Shown here in pieces: positions 16,700 to 24,138 of a stretch of 64,000 nt of DNA. A program made the position numbers and the translations under genes. The stretch lies in the NCBI GenBank assembly GCA_944363525.1, contig CALVUF010000004.1, forward strand, positions 1-64,000, read 5' to 3'. The stretch is from an uncultured Bacilli bacterium. Its GTDB lineage: Bacteria; Bacillota_I; Bacilli_A; RFN20; CAG-826. Numbering within the stretch: the stretch's first letter is position 1; every line of letters begins with the position of its first letter. Under the pieces are notes generated by a model. That model worked only from the letters and a program-made list of their open reading frames with translations. It ran no database searches and had not been told where the DNA came from.

Positions 16700-17572
16700 A
16701 TGCCGAGTTGGAATGAGGTATATAGAGAAATTGAATTGGCGGCTAAAGAGGCTAAGGCAGGATTTACTGTGGCGGCAGAGCAAGTTCTTAGAAGCTATTT
16801 ATCGGAATTGGCTGATTATCGGGAACGGAATATCATCGTTTATTTCTCTACTTGGCTTAGTCGACCGGGAGTCATGAATAGCGAGATCAACGATTCGGAT
16901 ATGCTCGGGTTCATGAATGCGGTGTATGGTTTAGACAAGACTAAAGGATTGGATATTGTCTTCCATACGCCGGGCGGTAGTCCGCTTGCTACCGAAGGGA
17001 TAGTCAAATATCTCCATAAATTGTTCGACAACGACATAAATTTGATCGTCCCTCATATGGCGATGTCGATCGGAACGATGTTTGGCTGTTCGTGTCGGGA
17101 AATTTGGATGGGTAAGCAATCATTCTTAGGGCCGATCGATCCTCAGTTCTCCGGTATCCCGGCTTATAACATCAAAAAGGAGTTTGAAGAAGCCAAACGC
17201 GAGTTAACCGAAAATCCTGAAACATTTCGAATCTGGCAGCTTCGACTCGCCAAATACCAACGGAGCTTTTACTATTCTGTTCTTGATGCCATTAAGTTAT
17301 CGTCGACATTGGTGAAGGACTGGCTCACGAAGTATATGTTCGCCAACGAAGAGGATGCGGCGAAGAAGGCCGAAAAGATCACAAGCGGTTTGAACGTCAA
17401 CACCGGTTCCCACGCGAAACATTTCGATGCCGAAGATTGCCGTCAAATTGGGCTGCGGATTAAGGATCTTGAATCCGATAATCGATTGCAGGGGGCTTGT
17501 CTTAAGCATTTACTATTGCCTTACGATAATCGGCGGTCTAGTACCGATATGCAAAATTATTTGCAACCATAA
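16700..17572 (+). CDS. SDH-family Clp-fold serine proteinase
   Basis: 290 residues; AAGGAGG lies upstream of ATG 16700. GLDIVFHTPGGSPLATEGI and HMAMSIGTMFGCSCREIWMG match the serine dehydrogenase proteinase family (ClpP/crotonase-like fold, related to SppA). S123 in MAMSIGTM is the likely nucleophile, and FLGPIDPQFSGIPA is the conserved loop after it. No transmembrane segment or signal peptide is visible, so it is probably cytosolic or peripheral. It precedes two small genes sharing an NPAYPLE motif and may form a unit with them, although the ribosome binding sites are separate. Confidence 0.8.
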   Translation: MPSWNEVYREIELAAKEAKAGFTVAAEQVLRSYLSELADYRERNIIVYFSTWLSRPGVMNSEINDSDMLGFMNAVYGLDKTKGLDIVFHTPGGSPLATEGIVKYLHKLFDNDINLIVPHMAMSIGTMFGCSCREIWMGKQSFLGPIDPQFSGIPAYNIKKEFEEAKRELTENPETFRIWQLRLAKYQRSFYYSVLDAIKLSSTLVKDWLTKYMFANEEDAAKKAEKITSGLNVNTGSHAKHFDAEDCRQIGLRIKDLESDNRLQGACLKHLLLPYDNRRSSTDMQNYLQP

Positions 17573-17616
17573 AGATAAAATGTATATAGTGAAAGCAGAA
17601 TGAAAGGAGACCTGAC

Positions 17617-17946
17617 ATGGCACGTGAGTATATATCCAACCCCGCCTACCCTCTGGAACTTTTTTCTCCTGATGAATTCACGATTATTACCACGAATCGT
17701 CTTGATGGGGGTTTGATTCCGCCTTTTTTGCCAACCGACCCAGGCTATGAAATTTGGAAATACTTCATGGCGAGGAAGAAAGCGAAAGGCGTGGAAGATC
17801 CTTTGGATCCATTAACCGATGATCCGTTGCCATATGAGGAGACCGCGGATTCGGTATTCGAGAAGTATTTCTACCTGGATAGGAAAAGCAAGCCGTCGGA
17901 AGCCCATCCCCAACGGAACTCCAAGAAAGCTTCGCTGAAGAAATAA
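17617..17946 (+). CDS. small hypothetical protein with NPAYPLE motif
   Basis: 109 residues behind AAAGGAG. The N-terminus MAREYISNPAYPLELFSPDE shares NPAYPLE(L/F) with the next small gene. The rest is acidic and proline-rich, ending in a Lys/Ser-rich tail. No signal peptide, membrane helix or known domain. The pair follows a Clp-fold protease gene. Function unknown; the shared N-terminal motif suggests both bind the same partner. Confidence 0.65.
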   Translation: MAREYISNPAYPLELFSPDEFTIITTNRLDGGLIPPFLPTDPGYEIWKYFMARKKAKGVEDPLDPLTDDPLPYEETADSVFEKYFYLDRKSKPSEAHPQRNSKKASLKK

Positions 17947-17962
17947 GGAAATTGCTCAAACA

Positions 17963-18163
17963 ATGATCGGCAACTTTGATAAATACTACTACAACCCCGC
18001 CTATCCTTTGGAATTTACTGTGAAACACAAATTTCGAGAGATTTTCTCGGACGAAGTGATTCCAGATGAGAAGGCCGCGAAAGCTTTCTTCGACATGAAT
18101 CTGCCTCTGGAGGAATTGGAGAAGGCCGATAAAAAGCCCTGTCGGAAAAACAAGCGCCATTAG
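17963..18163 (+). CDS. small hypothetical protein, paralogue of the preceding gene
   Basis: 66 residues, starting 16 nt after the previous stop with a weak AAGGAA site. It begins MIGNFDKYYYNPAYPLEFTV, repeating the NPAYPLE motif, followed by a helical segment (DEKAAKAFFDMNLPLEELE) and a very basic C-terminus (KKPCRKNKRH). No known family. Motif sharing and adjacency support a duplicated, shortened gene. Confidence 0.6.
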   Translation: MIGNFDKYYYNPAYPLEFTVKHKFREIFSDEVIPDEKAAKAFFDMNLPLEELEKADKKPCRKNKRH

Positions 18164-18164
18164 T

Positions 18165-18184
18165 AACCGGCCCCGAGGCCGGTT
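18165..18184 (+). terminator. strong hairpin after the small-protein pair
   Basis: AACCGGCC-CCGA-GGCCGGTT, a perfect 8-bp stem with a tetraloop immediately after the stop, but no T-run follows. It may protect the mRNA 3' end, with the next hairpin doing the termination. Confidence 0.5.
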
Positions 18185-18195
18185 CCAATAAACAG

Positions 18196-18226
18196 AAAAG
18201 CGAGTCCGTTTTGAGGGCTCGCTTTT
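18196..18226. terminator. bidirectional terminator between convergent operons
   Basis: AAAAGCGAG and CTCGCTTTT form a 9-bp stem with T-runs on either strand, between the plus-strand small genes and minus-strand trmD. Confidence 0.85.
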
Positions 18227-18229
18227 AAG

Positions 18230-18997
18230 TCAGTTCTCTTTCTTGAACTTCTTGCCTTTCTCAATGGCCTCGATTTCCCATTTGGGGTTATCCCCCTCTT
18301 CCAAGAGCTTTTTGTCTTGTTTGGAGAGGATGATCTTCGCGAATAGGTCGGGTCGGTATTTCTGAGTGAGCAGGAGGGATTGCTTCCGTCGCCATTTGGC
18401 GATGGCCTGATGGTTTCCGGAATAGAGGATGGCTGGGACCTTAGCCCCGTTATAGTCATAGGGCTCAGTGTATTGGGGATATTCCAAGGCTTCGTTGGTG
18501 AAGGACTCATCGGTTAACGATTCCTTGGCGATGGCCCCATCCAGCAAGCGGATGACCGAATCGGCGATGGCCATCGAGGGGATCTCCCCGCCGGTGAGGA
18601 TATAGTCGCCAATCGAGATGAGCTCATCGACGTATTCGTTGACTCGTTCATCGACCCCTTCGAAATGGCCGCAGACGAGGATGAGTTGATCCAACTTCGA
18701 AAAGCGGATGGCATCTTCCTCGGTATAGGTCCGTCCCCTGGGGGAGAGTAAGACCTTATGGGCATGGCCTTGGTCGACGGCTTTTAAACAATCGACGATC
18801 GGCTGGCATTTCTGGATGAGCCCGGCTCCCCCTCCAATCGGCGGGGTATCGGTTCGGTTGTATTTATCGAGGGTGTAGTCGCGGATATTGACCGCGTTGA
18901 ACTCGACCACCCCTTTGCCGATGGCTCGTTTGATGATCGAGGTGGTCTTGAAACCCTCGAACATCTCGGGGAAGAGGGTCAAGACGTCGATTCTCAT
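18230..18997 (-). CDS. trmD: tRNA (guanine-N1)-methyltransferase TrmD
   Basis: 255 residues, full length. MRIDVLTLFPEMFEGF, the trefoil-knot SAM-binding segment GDYILTGGEIPSMAIADSVIRLL, and TPPIGGGAGLIQKCQPIVD are all present. TrmD makes m1G37 in tRNAs reading CNN codons and prevents +1 frameshifting; substrates in this window include the Pro-CGG and Leu-CAG tRNAs, which carry G37. It is coupled to rimM by an ATGA overlap and ends at the bidirectional terminator. Confidence 0.97.
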   Translation of the reverse strand: MRIDVLTLFPEMFEGFKTTSIIKRAIGKGVVEFNAVNIRDYTLDKYNRTDTPPIGGGAGLIQKCQPIVDCLKAVDQGHAHKVLLSPRGRTYTEEDAIRFSKLDQLILVCGHFEGVDERVNEYVDELISIGDYILTGGEIPSMAIADSVIRLLDGAIAKESLTDESFTNEALEYPQYTEPYDYNGAKVPAILYSGNHQAIAKWRRKQSLLLTQKYRPDLFAKIILSKQDKKLLEEGDNPKWEIEAIEKGKKFKKEN

Positions 18998-19497
18998 AAT
19001 AACCCCGGGATGACGTGAATGGTCATCTTCTTGTTTTCGATGTCGATGTCTTTGACGAATTCATCGACGAAGGGGACGTAGAAGTTTTTGCCATGGACTC
19101 CTTTGATTCGGAGGTTGCTTTTCGGGGCGAAGCGCTGGATGTCTTTTATCTCACCCAGTTTCTTTCCGTCTTCATCATAGACCTCCATCCCTAATAGGTC
19201 GGCATAGCGGTAGCTCCCCTCTGGCATCGGGGCCTCTTCCTTATCCATATAGATCTCGGCTCCAATATAGGGCTCGATCTCGTTGATGGTGGGGAAGAGG
19301 TCGAAATGGAGTAAAAACCCTTTCTCCGTTTCCCGATACCCATCGATATGGGCGAGGGTCGGCCCTTCTTTGGTTCGGAGTTCGACCTCGCGGCCGATGG
19401 TAAAGCGCTCAGCCGGGAAGGAGGTGATTGGTATGAGCTTGACCTCGCCTTTTAGGGCGAAAGGCTTCCCGATTTTCCCAATCAGCAGGTCCTTCAT
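18994..19497 (-). CDS. rimM: ribosome maturation factor RimM
   Basis: 167 residues from the ATG at 19497 (MKDLLIGKIGKPFALKGEVK), the canonical RimM start. An N-terminal RimM domain is followed by a C-terminal PRC barrel (YRYADLLGMEVYDEDGKKLGEI, NFYVPFVDEFVKDID). RimM assists 30S maturation around protein S19. No Shine-Dalgarno sequence precedes the start; instead a perfect terminator-like hairpin with six Ts ends only 3 nt upstream. Confidence 0.93.
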   Translation of the reverse strand: MKDLLIGKIGKPFALKGEVKLIPITSFPAERFTIGREVELRTKEGPTLAHIDGYRETEKGFLLHFDLFPTINEIEPYIGAEIYMDKEEAPMPEGSYRYADLLGMEVYDEDGKKLGEIKDIQRFAPKSNLRIKGVHGKNFYVPFVDEFVKDIDIENKKMTIHVIPGLL

Positions 19498-19527
19498 AGA
19501 GAAAAAACGGCGGGAATCACTTCCCGT
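19498..19527 (-). terminator. intrinsic terminator/attenuator between khpA and rimM
   Basis: Minus strand: CGACGGGAA-GTGA-TTCCCGCCG-TTTTTTC. The loop contains the khpA TGA stop codon and the T-run ends 3 nt before the rimM ATG. It should limit rimM-trmD expression relative to rpsP-khpA. Confidence 0.8.
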
Positions 19528-19810
19528 CGTCCTCGCTTTCCTTTTCGTCTTCGAACGATTCGAATTTGAGGTGGATGCGTTGATCGGTGTCGTCGGCTTT
19601 GCCGGCGATGGCGACGATGGCCCGGAGGGCGTTGGCGACGTTGCCCTTCTTGCCGATGAGGCGGGCGCAGTCATCGTCTTCGGCGACGATGAGGATGGTG
19701 ACGTCTTTGTCGGTGGCCCCCGGCAGCTCCCTGATCATGAGCGATTCCGGTTTCTCAACGAGGGGATCGATGATCGGATGGAGCAGGGCTTCGTAATCGC
19801 GCTCGATCAT
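19517..19810 (-). CDS. khpA: KH-domain RNA-binding protein KhpA (YlqC)
   Basis: 97 residues from the ATG at 19810, which overlaps the rpsP stop as TAATG. A single KH domain carries the GKKG (GxxG) loop in DDDCARLIGKKGNVANALRA. The C-terminus is acidic and short (FEDEKESEDDGK). KhpA pairs with KhpB in Bacillota as an RNA chaperone affecting cell size and division. The position between rpsP and rimM is the standard one. Confidence 0.93.
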   Translation of the reverse strand: MIERDYEALLHPIIDPLVEKPESLMIRELPGATDKDVTILIVAEDDDCARLIGKKGNVANALRAIVAIAGKADDTDQRIHLKFESFEDEKESEDDGK

Positions 19811-20091
19811 TACTTGCTGACCTTCTTGGCTTTGCTTTCGGCGAATTTGGCCATGATGCCCTTGCGGGTGAACATGGAGCGGACCGAGTCGGACGGCTGA
19901 GCGCCGCAGCCGAGCCACTTGAGGGCTAAGGCTTCATCGATGGTCGCGTTCTCTTCGCCTTTGCTCGGATCATAGACGCCGATTTGCTCGATGATACGGC
20001 CATCCCGGGCATAATGGGAATCGGCGGCGACGATGCGGTAGATCGGCTCATTGTGACGGCCGATGCGGGTTAAGCGGATTTTGACTGCCAT
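19810..20091 (-). CDS. rpsP: 30S ribosomal protein S16
   Basis: 93 residues. MAVKIRLTRIGRHNEPIYRIVAADS and GRIIEQIGVYDPSK are classic S16, including the family signature near the N-terminus. A good AAAGGAG site precedes the ATG at 20091. It is the first gene of the inverted rpsP-khpA-rimM-trmD operon, driven by the TTGACA/TATCAT promoter at 20124-20152. Confidence 0.97.
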   Translation of the reverse strand: MAVKIRLTRIGRHNEPIYRIVAADSHYARDGRIIEQIGVYDPSKGEENATIDEALALKWLGCGAQPSDSVRSMFTRKGIMAKFAESKAKKVSK

Positions 20092-20123
20092 TTCTTTTCT
20101 CCTTTATTGTTTTCGACGGGGCA

Positions 20124-20152
20124 ATGATAGTGAACTCCCTTTGGCCTGTCAA
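20124..20152 (-). promoter_or_regulatory. promoter of rpsP operon
   Basis: Minus strand TTGACA (20152-20147), 17-bp spacer, TATCAT (20129-20124): a consensus -35 with optimal spacing. Confidence 0.85.
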
Positions 20153-20193
20153 GCGGATTTGCTTAACAGGTTGGCTAGACGCGAAGAAATATC

Positions 20194-20222
20194 TTGCCCC
20201 CTATGGGGGAAGAGGGTATAGT
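20194..20222 (+). promoter_or_regulatory. promoter of rplS
   Basis: TTGCCC (20194-20199), 17-bp spacer, TATAGT (20217-20222), divergent from the rpsP promoter. Confidence 0.8.
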
Positions 20223-20228
20223 GGACGA

Positions 20229-20313
20229 GCGCTTAAAGCGCTACGCAGGCTCCGCTGCCGAGTCACACGGGCATGAACCTGAAGAGAAAACGGCTTATAG
20301 GAGGTAACAGACA
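20229..20313 (+). promoter_or_regulatory. candidate L19 ribosomal protein leader
   Basis: A structured leader of about 85 nt precedes rplS: AGCGCTT-A-AAGCGCT near its 5' end, a GGCTCCGCTGCC stem region, then the AGGAGG site before ATG 20314. Bacillota rplS transcripts often carry an autoregulatory L19 leader (an Rfam family). Assignment rests on position and hairpins only. Confidence 0.5.
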
Positions 20314-20658
20314 ATGAACATGAACATCGTCAACGAGATTACCGCCCGTCAGCTTCGCCATGATATTCCCGAGTTCTCCTGCGGCGACACCATCCGGGTC
20401 TACGTCCGCATCATCGAGAACAAGAAGGAACGGAACCAGGCCTTCGAAGGCGTCGTCATCGCCCGCCGCGGCGGTGGCGTCTCCGAGACCTTCACCGTGA
20501 GGAAGATCTCCTCGGGTATCGGCGTTGAGCGTACCTTCCCCCTTCACACCCCCTCCATCTCTAAGATCGAGGTCGTGCGCCGGGGCAAAGTCCGCCGCAA
20601 CAAGATCACCTACATGCGCAAGCTTTCCGGCAAGGCTGCTCGGATCAAATCCAAGTAA
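20314..20658 (+). CDS. rplS: 50S ribosomal protein L19
   Basis: 114 residues. [37 protein letters not shown] and the C-terminal [22 protein letters not shown] are canonical. L19 lies at the 30S-50S interface. In B. subtilis rplS is the last gene after trmD on the same strand; here it is separate, divergent from rpsP and has its own promoter, leader and terminator. Confidence 0.97.
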   Translation: MNMNIVNEITARQLRHDIPEFSCGDTIRVYVRIIENKKERNQAFEGVVIARRGGGVSETFTVRKISSGIGVERTFPLHTPSISKIEVVRRGKVRRNKITYMRKLSGKAARIKSK

Positions 20659-20677
20659 TAATCTTTGTGACAAACGA

Positions 20678-20700
20678 GGGCGTCAAATGACGCCCTTTTC
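20678..20700 (+). terminator. intrinsic terminator of rplS
   Basis: GGGCGTC-AAAT-GACGCCC followed by TTTTC. Confidence 0.85.
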
Positions 20701-20828
20701 TATTTCTTCCCTGCAATTCCCTGCTCTTTACTCGGCTTTTTCGTCTTTGCGGTCCTTTCGTTTTCTTTCGTTATCTTCGGGGTTTACGGGCTTTTCCCTC
20801 GCCTATTCCTTTACTCCTCCCTCTTCAC

Positions 20829-20834
20829 TATAAT
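20829..20834 (+). promoter_or_regulatory. -10 box (TATAAT) of lepB, leaderless
   Basis: Consensus TATAAT ends 7 nt before the ATG at 20842. A weak TTCCTT lies 17 bp upstream as a possible -35. There is no room for a ribosome binding site. Confidence 0.7.
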
Positions 20835-20841
20835 TGCCTTT

Positions 20842-21699
20842 ATGGCAAACGAGGCGGAAAACCATTTAACCTCGACCCCGACGGTCGCGAAGAAGAAGAA
20901 ACGGTGGTGGATTATCGTCCTCGACATCGTCTTGCTGATCATTTTCCTTTTGGCGTTGGCGGTCTCGGCCAACGTCATCTACTTAACCTCCGCTTATGGC
21001 GAGCCCTTTTACGTCAATGGGGCTTCGATGTACCCGACCCTCAATAAAAACGGGTATCGGCTGGAAGACGGGGAATACATTCCTTTGACTTGGAACGATT
21101 CTCATAACGACGAAGGGGACATCGTCGATTATGGTTGGGCCAAATCCGGCAGCACCGGCAACTGGCGGTCGACCTTGTCCCGGTTTGACATCGTCATCAC
21201 CTATTTCCAAGACGATTACCTCGACCCGGAGAATCTGATCCTGAATAGCTCGGCCTCGCTTAAGATCAAACGAGTCATCGGCTTGCCCGGGGAGACGGTC
21301 AAGCTTGATTACGATGAAAGCAATACCGCCTGGGGGAAGACGACCATCGCCCATTCCGATGGCTCGATGGAGGTTTTGCCGAACCTCTACGACGAATCGG
21401 ACTTCCCCGATCTCCCCAACGGATATAAATACGAGGGGTTGGACCGGAATCGGACCGGGGAATGGGAACTGGGGGAGGATGAGTATTTCCTGGTTGGCGA
21501 CAATCGGGCCGCCTCCCATTCGGAGGATTCGCGGTCGAAGAAAGTCGGGCCGGTCAAAGCCGATTTCATCCAAGGGAAAGCCTATTTGCTGACCGGGCAA
21601 CGGGAATTGGCCCGGGAGGATGGGAAATTGACCCCGAAGTTCTCTTTGTCCCATCTATCCTTCCCTTGGGATTACGTTAAACTGGATGATTGGTTATGA
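20842..21699 (+). CDS. lepB: type I signal peptidase
   Basis: 285 residues. An N-terminal membrane anchor (WIIVLDIVLLIIFLLALAVS) is followed by NGASMYPTL with the catalytic Ser, and IKRVIGLPGETVKL with the catalytic Lys; the GDNRAASHSEDSR box near 215-230 is conserved. Between the Ser and Lys boxes lies an insert of roughly 45 residues that makes it longer than typical Bacillota SipS. It cleaves signal peptides of exported proteins such as those at 1957-3931. The stop overlaps rbgA as ATGA. Confidence 0.92.
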   Translation: MANEAENHLTSTPTVAKKKKRWWIIVLDIVLLIIFLLALAVSANVIYLTSAYGEPFYVNGASMYPTLNKNGYRLEDGEYIPLTWNDSHNDEGDIVDYGWAKSGSTGNWRSTLSRFDIVITYFQDDYLDPENLILNSSASLKIKRVIGLPGETVKLDYDESNTAWGKTTIAHSDGSMEVLPNLYDESDFPDLPNGYKYEGLDRNRTGEWELGEDEYFLVGDNRAASHSEDSRSKKVGPVKADFIQGKAYLLTGQRELAREDGKLTPKFSLSHLSFPWDYVKLDDWL

Positions 21700-22553
21700 A
21701 GCAGCAGAACGTCCATTATTTTCCCGGTCATATGCAAAAGGCCCGGCGGGTCATTGAGTCCTACGTCAAGATCGTCGATTTGATCATCGAATTGGTCGAT
21801 GCCCGGGCCCCTTTGTCCTCCCAAAACCCTTTGTTGAATCAGCTGGCTTCCTCCAAGCCCAGAGTCGTTTTATTGGCGAAGGCCGATTTAGCCGACCCGG
21901 CGGTGACCGAGGGCTGGATCGAGTATTTCCGTTCCCAAGGCTATGCCCCGGTGGCGGGTGACCTCAAGAAAGGCAAGATCGTCAAAGCCTTAGTCCAAGC
22001 CAGCGAGCCTTTGATGAAGGCCAAGCGGGAGAAGGAGAAACGGCTCGGGATGAAGAAACAGCCGATCCGGGCGATGGTCATCGGGATCCCCAACGTTGGC
22101 AAATCGACTCTTATCAATAACCTCGGGGGCAAGAAGGCGGCGGCGGTCGGCAACAAAGCCGGGGTCACCCGGGCCGAGCAATGGATTAAGCTTTCCGATG
22201 ACTTCACCCTTTTGGATACCCCGGGGATCCTGCCGATGAATTATCCCGATGGTGCTCAGGCGGTAAGGCTGGCGTTGTTAGGCTCGATGCGGGAAGACGT
22301 CCTCCCGACCGAGGATTTGGCTTATGCGTTGCTGGGGTATTTACGGGGAAATTACCCGGCGATTCTTAAAAATCGTTTCGACATAGCCGACCTTTGCGCC
22401 GTTTCCTCGCATGAGACTTTGATTGCCATCGCTTCTAGGCGCGGCTTATTGGAAAACGGGACTCCCTCGACAGAGAAATCGGCCTATTTGCTTATCAAGG
22501 AATTCAAAGACGGATTGCTGGGCCCGGCGTCTTTGGAGGTCGCCCCTTGCTAG
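21696..22553 (+). CDS. rbgA: ribosome biogenesis GTPase RbgA (YlqF)
   Basis: 285 residues from the ATG at 21696, coupled to lepB. It is a circularly permuted GTPase: G4-like LLAKADLAD first, then GIPNVGKSTLINNL (G1) and DTPGILPM (G3). RbgA drives late assembly of the 50S subunit in Bacillota. The gene sits downstream of rplS as in B. subtilis, with lepB inserted, and overlaps rnhB by 7 nt. Confidence 0.95.
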   Translation: MKQQNVHYFPGHMQKARRVIESYVKIVDLIIELVDARAPLSSQNPLLNQLASSKPRVVLLAKADLADPAVTEGWIEYFRSQGYAPVAGDLKKGKIVKALVQASEPLMKAKREKEKRLGMKKQPIRAMVIGIPNVGKSTLINNLGGKKAAAVGNKAGVTRAEQWIKLSDDFTLLDTPGILPMNYPDGAQAVRLALLGSMREDVLPTEDLAYALLGYLRGNYPAILKNRFDIADLCAVSSHETLIAIASRRGLLENGTPSTEKSAYLLIKEFKDGLLGPASLEVAPC

Positions 22554-23161
22554 ATAAGGAAAAGGAATATTATTCCCCTTCGGTCAAATTGATTGCCGGG
22601 ACCGATGAGGCCGGGCGGGGGCCCTTGGCCGGACCGGTCGTGGTGGCCGCCGTCATTTTCGACCCGGATTACCAGAATGAATTGATCAACGATTCCAAGC
22701 AATTGACCGCTAAGAAGCGGGAAGAGCTATTTGAGATCATCAAGCGCGACGCCTTAGCCTATTCGATCGTTTCCCTTTCGGCTGAGGAGATCGACCGGAT
22801 CAATATTTACGAAGCGGCCCGGAAAGGGATGAAAGAAGCGGTCGATTCCTTGAAGGTAAAACCGGACTTCGTGTTAACCGACGCCATGCCCTTGCCGGGA
22901 TTCCATATTCCCTTTGAGCCGATCATCAAAGGGGACGCCAAATGCCTTTGCATCGCCGCCGCCTCGATTTTGGCCAAAGTCACCCGGGATCGGTATATGG
23001 TCGAGTTGGAGAAACAATATCCGCAGTTCTCTTTCGCCGCCCATAAAGGCTATGGGACGAAGCAGCATTTGGCTGAGTTAGCCAAGTATGGACCAATCAA
23101 GGGGGTCCACCGTTTTTCCTTCAAGCCGGTCCAGATGACGTCGATTTTCGATTTTCTTTGA
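22547..23161 (+). CDS. rnhB: ribonuclease HII
   Basis: 204 residues from a TTG start at 22547 with GGAGG 6-7 nt upstream, overlapping rbgA. GTDEAGRGPLAGPVVVAAV contains the catalytic DEAGRG, followed by INDSKQLTAKKREELFE and VLTDAMPLPG (third Asp). It removes ribonucleotides and RNA from RNA-DNA hybrids. The rbgA-rnhB pair is standard in Bacillota. Confidence 0.96.
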   Translation: MLDKEKEYYSPSVKLIAGTDEAGRGPLAGPVVVAAVIFDPDYQNELINDSKQLTAKKREELFEIIKRDALAYSIVSLSAEEIDRINIYEAARKGMKEAVDSLKVKPDFVLTDAMPLPGFHIPFEPIIKGDAKCLCIAAASILAKVTRDRYMVELEKQYPQFSFAAHKGYGTKQHLAELAKYGPIKGVHRFSFKPVQMTSIFDFL

Positions 23162-23206
23162 GCCTTTTAGCGAAACGCTGGGTACTTATTCATTAGGAGG
23201 TACCCT

Positions 23207-24028
23207 ATGTTCAAAGGCCGAGACCTCCTCGCTTACCTCTCAATCATCTATAAGGGGGAGTGGGGAGAAATGATGAAGGCGGTCAAGAACCGCCAAAAAT
23301 TCGACATTTCAACCGCCGAGGCGAAGATGGCGACGGTCAAACGCCGTTTCCTGACCCTCATCGATCCGGAATACCCGGAGAATTTCAAAGGGCTCAACAA
23401 CCCGCCGTTCGTTTTGTGGTACGAAGGGAATCTGGAGTTGATCAAGAACTACCCAAAGTCCGTCACCATCGTCGGGAGTCGGGAATGCTCGGAGTACGGG
23501 AAGAAGACGACCAAGCGTTTTGCCAGCGAGTTGGCGGAGCAAGGGGTGACCATCGTCTCCGGATTGGCTAAGGGGATCGATGCCATCGCCTTAAAGGAAG
23601 GGATCCGTTATAATCGGGCGATCGCGGTGCTGGGGAATGGGATCGACGTCACTTATCCAATGGAGAACAAAGCCCTCCAGGAGCAGATCGGCAAGGATGG
23701 CTTGATCCTTTCTGAATATCCGGATGGGGTGACCCCGATGGCCCATCATTTCCCCGAACGGAACCGCTTATTGGCGACTTTGTCCCGCTTCACCTTGTTG
23801 ACCGAGGGCCATAGCCGAAGCGGGTCCCTCATCACCGCCAACCTGGCTTTGAAAGCCGGCAATGACGTCGGGGCGATTCCTTACCACATCGATGAGGATT
23901 CGGCCTGCAATTTCCTCATCCAGCAAGGGGCCTATTGCATCTTAGAGCCCCGCGACGTCATCGAGTCGCTCCGCTACCCCAGCTATCAGGAGGCAAAATC
24001 GGCGGACGGGCAAGAGGAGGAAGATTAA
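23207..24028 (+). CDS. dprA: DNA processing protein DprA
   Basis: 273 residues with AGGAGG before ATG. The Rossmann-like core shows VTIVGSRECSEYGKKTTKRFA, TIVSGLAKGIDAIA and RNRLLATLSRFTLLTEGHSRSGSL, defining the family. DprA loads RecA on incoming single-stranded DNA during transformation. The C-terminal winged-helix domain of some members is absent. It sits immediately upstream of topA, as in B. subtilis. Other competence genes are not in the window. Confidence 0.95.
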   Translation: MFKGRDLLAYLSIIYKGEWGEMMKAVKNRQKFDISTAEAKMATVKRRFLTLIDPEYPENFKGLNNPPFVLWYEGNLELIKNYPKSVTIVGSRECSEYGKKTTKRFASELAEQGVTIVSGLAKGIDAIALKEGIRYNRAIAVLGNGIDVTYPMENKALQEQIGKDGLILSEYPDGVTPMAHHFPERNRLLATLSRFTLLTEGHSRSGSLITANLALKAGNDVGAIPYHIDEDSACNFLIQQGAYCILEPRDVIESLRYPSYQEAKSADGQEEED

Positions 24029-24053
24029 AGAGGGAAAAATTTTTCGTTTCCTT

Positions 24054-24072
24054 ATAAATAATCATTATTTAT
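24054..24072. repeat. perfect 19-bp AT-only palindrome upstream of topA
   Basis: ATAAATAAT-C-ATTATTTAT: two perfect 9-bp arms around a single C, 28 bp upstream of the topA -35. Its AT content stands out against the GC-richer surroundings. It could be an operator, a supercoiling-sensitive extrusion site, or an inefficient terminator for dprA. Confidence 0.7.
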
Positions 24073-24099
24073 ATAGGGGCCAGACTCCGTCTTGGGGCT

Positions 24100-24128
24100 T
24101 TGACAAGGAATTAGGTCGCCTCTATATT
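24100..24128 (+). promoter_or_regulatory. promoter of topA, near-leaderless
   Basis: TTGACA (24100-24105), 17-bp spacer, TATATT (24123-24128); ATG 24139 lies 10 nt past the -10, leaving at most a few leader nucleotides. Confidence 0.85.
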
Positions 24129-24138
24129 TCGCTGTGTT

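Noticed and set aside
16602..16877. Short plus-strand frame overlapping the start of the Clp-fold protease gene
   Set aside because: It is out of frame with a gene that has a strong SD and conserved motifs.
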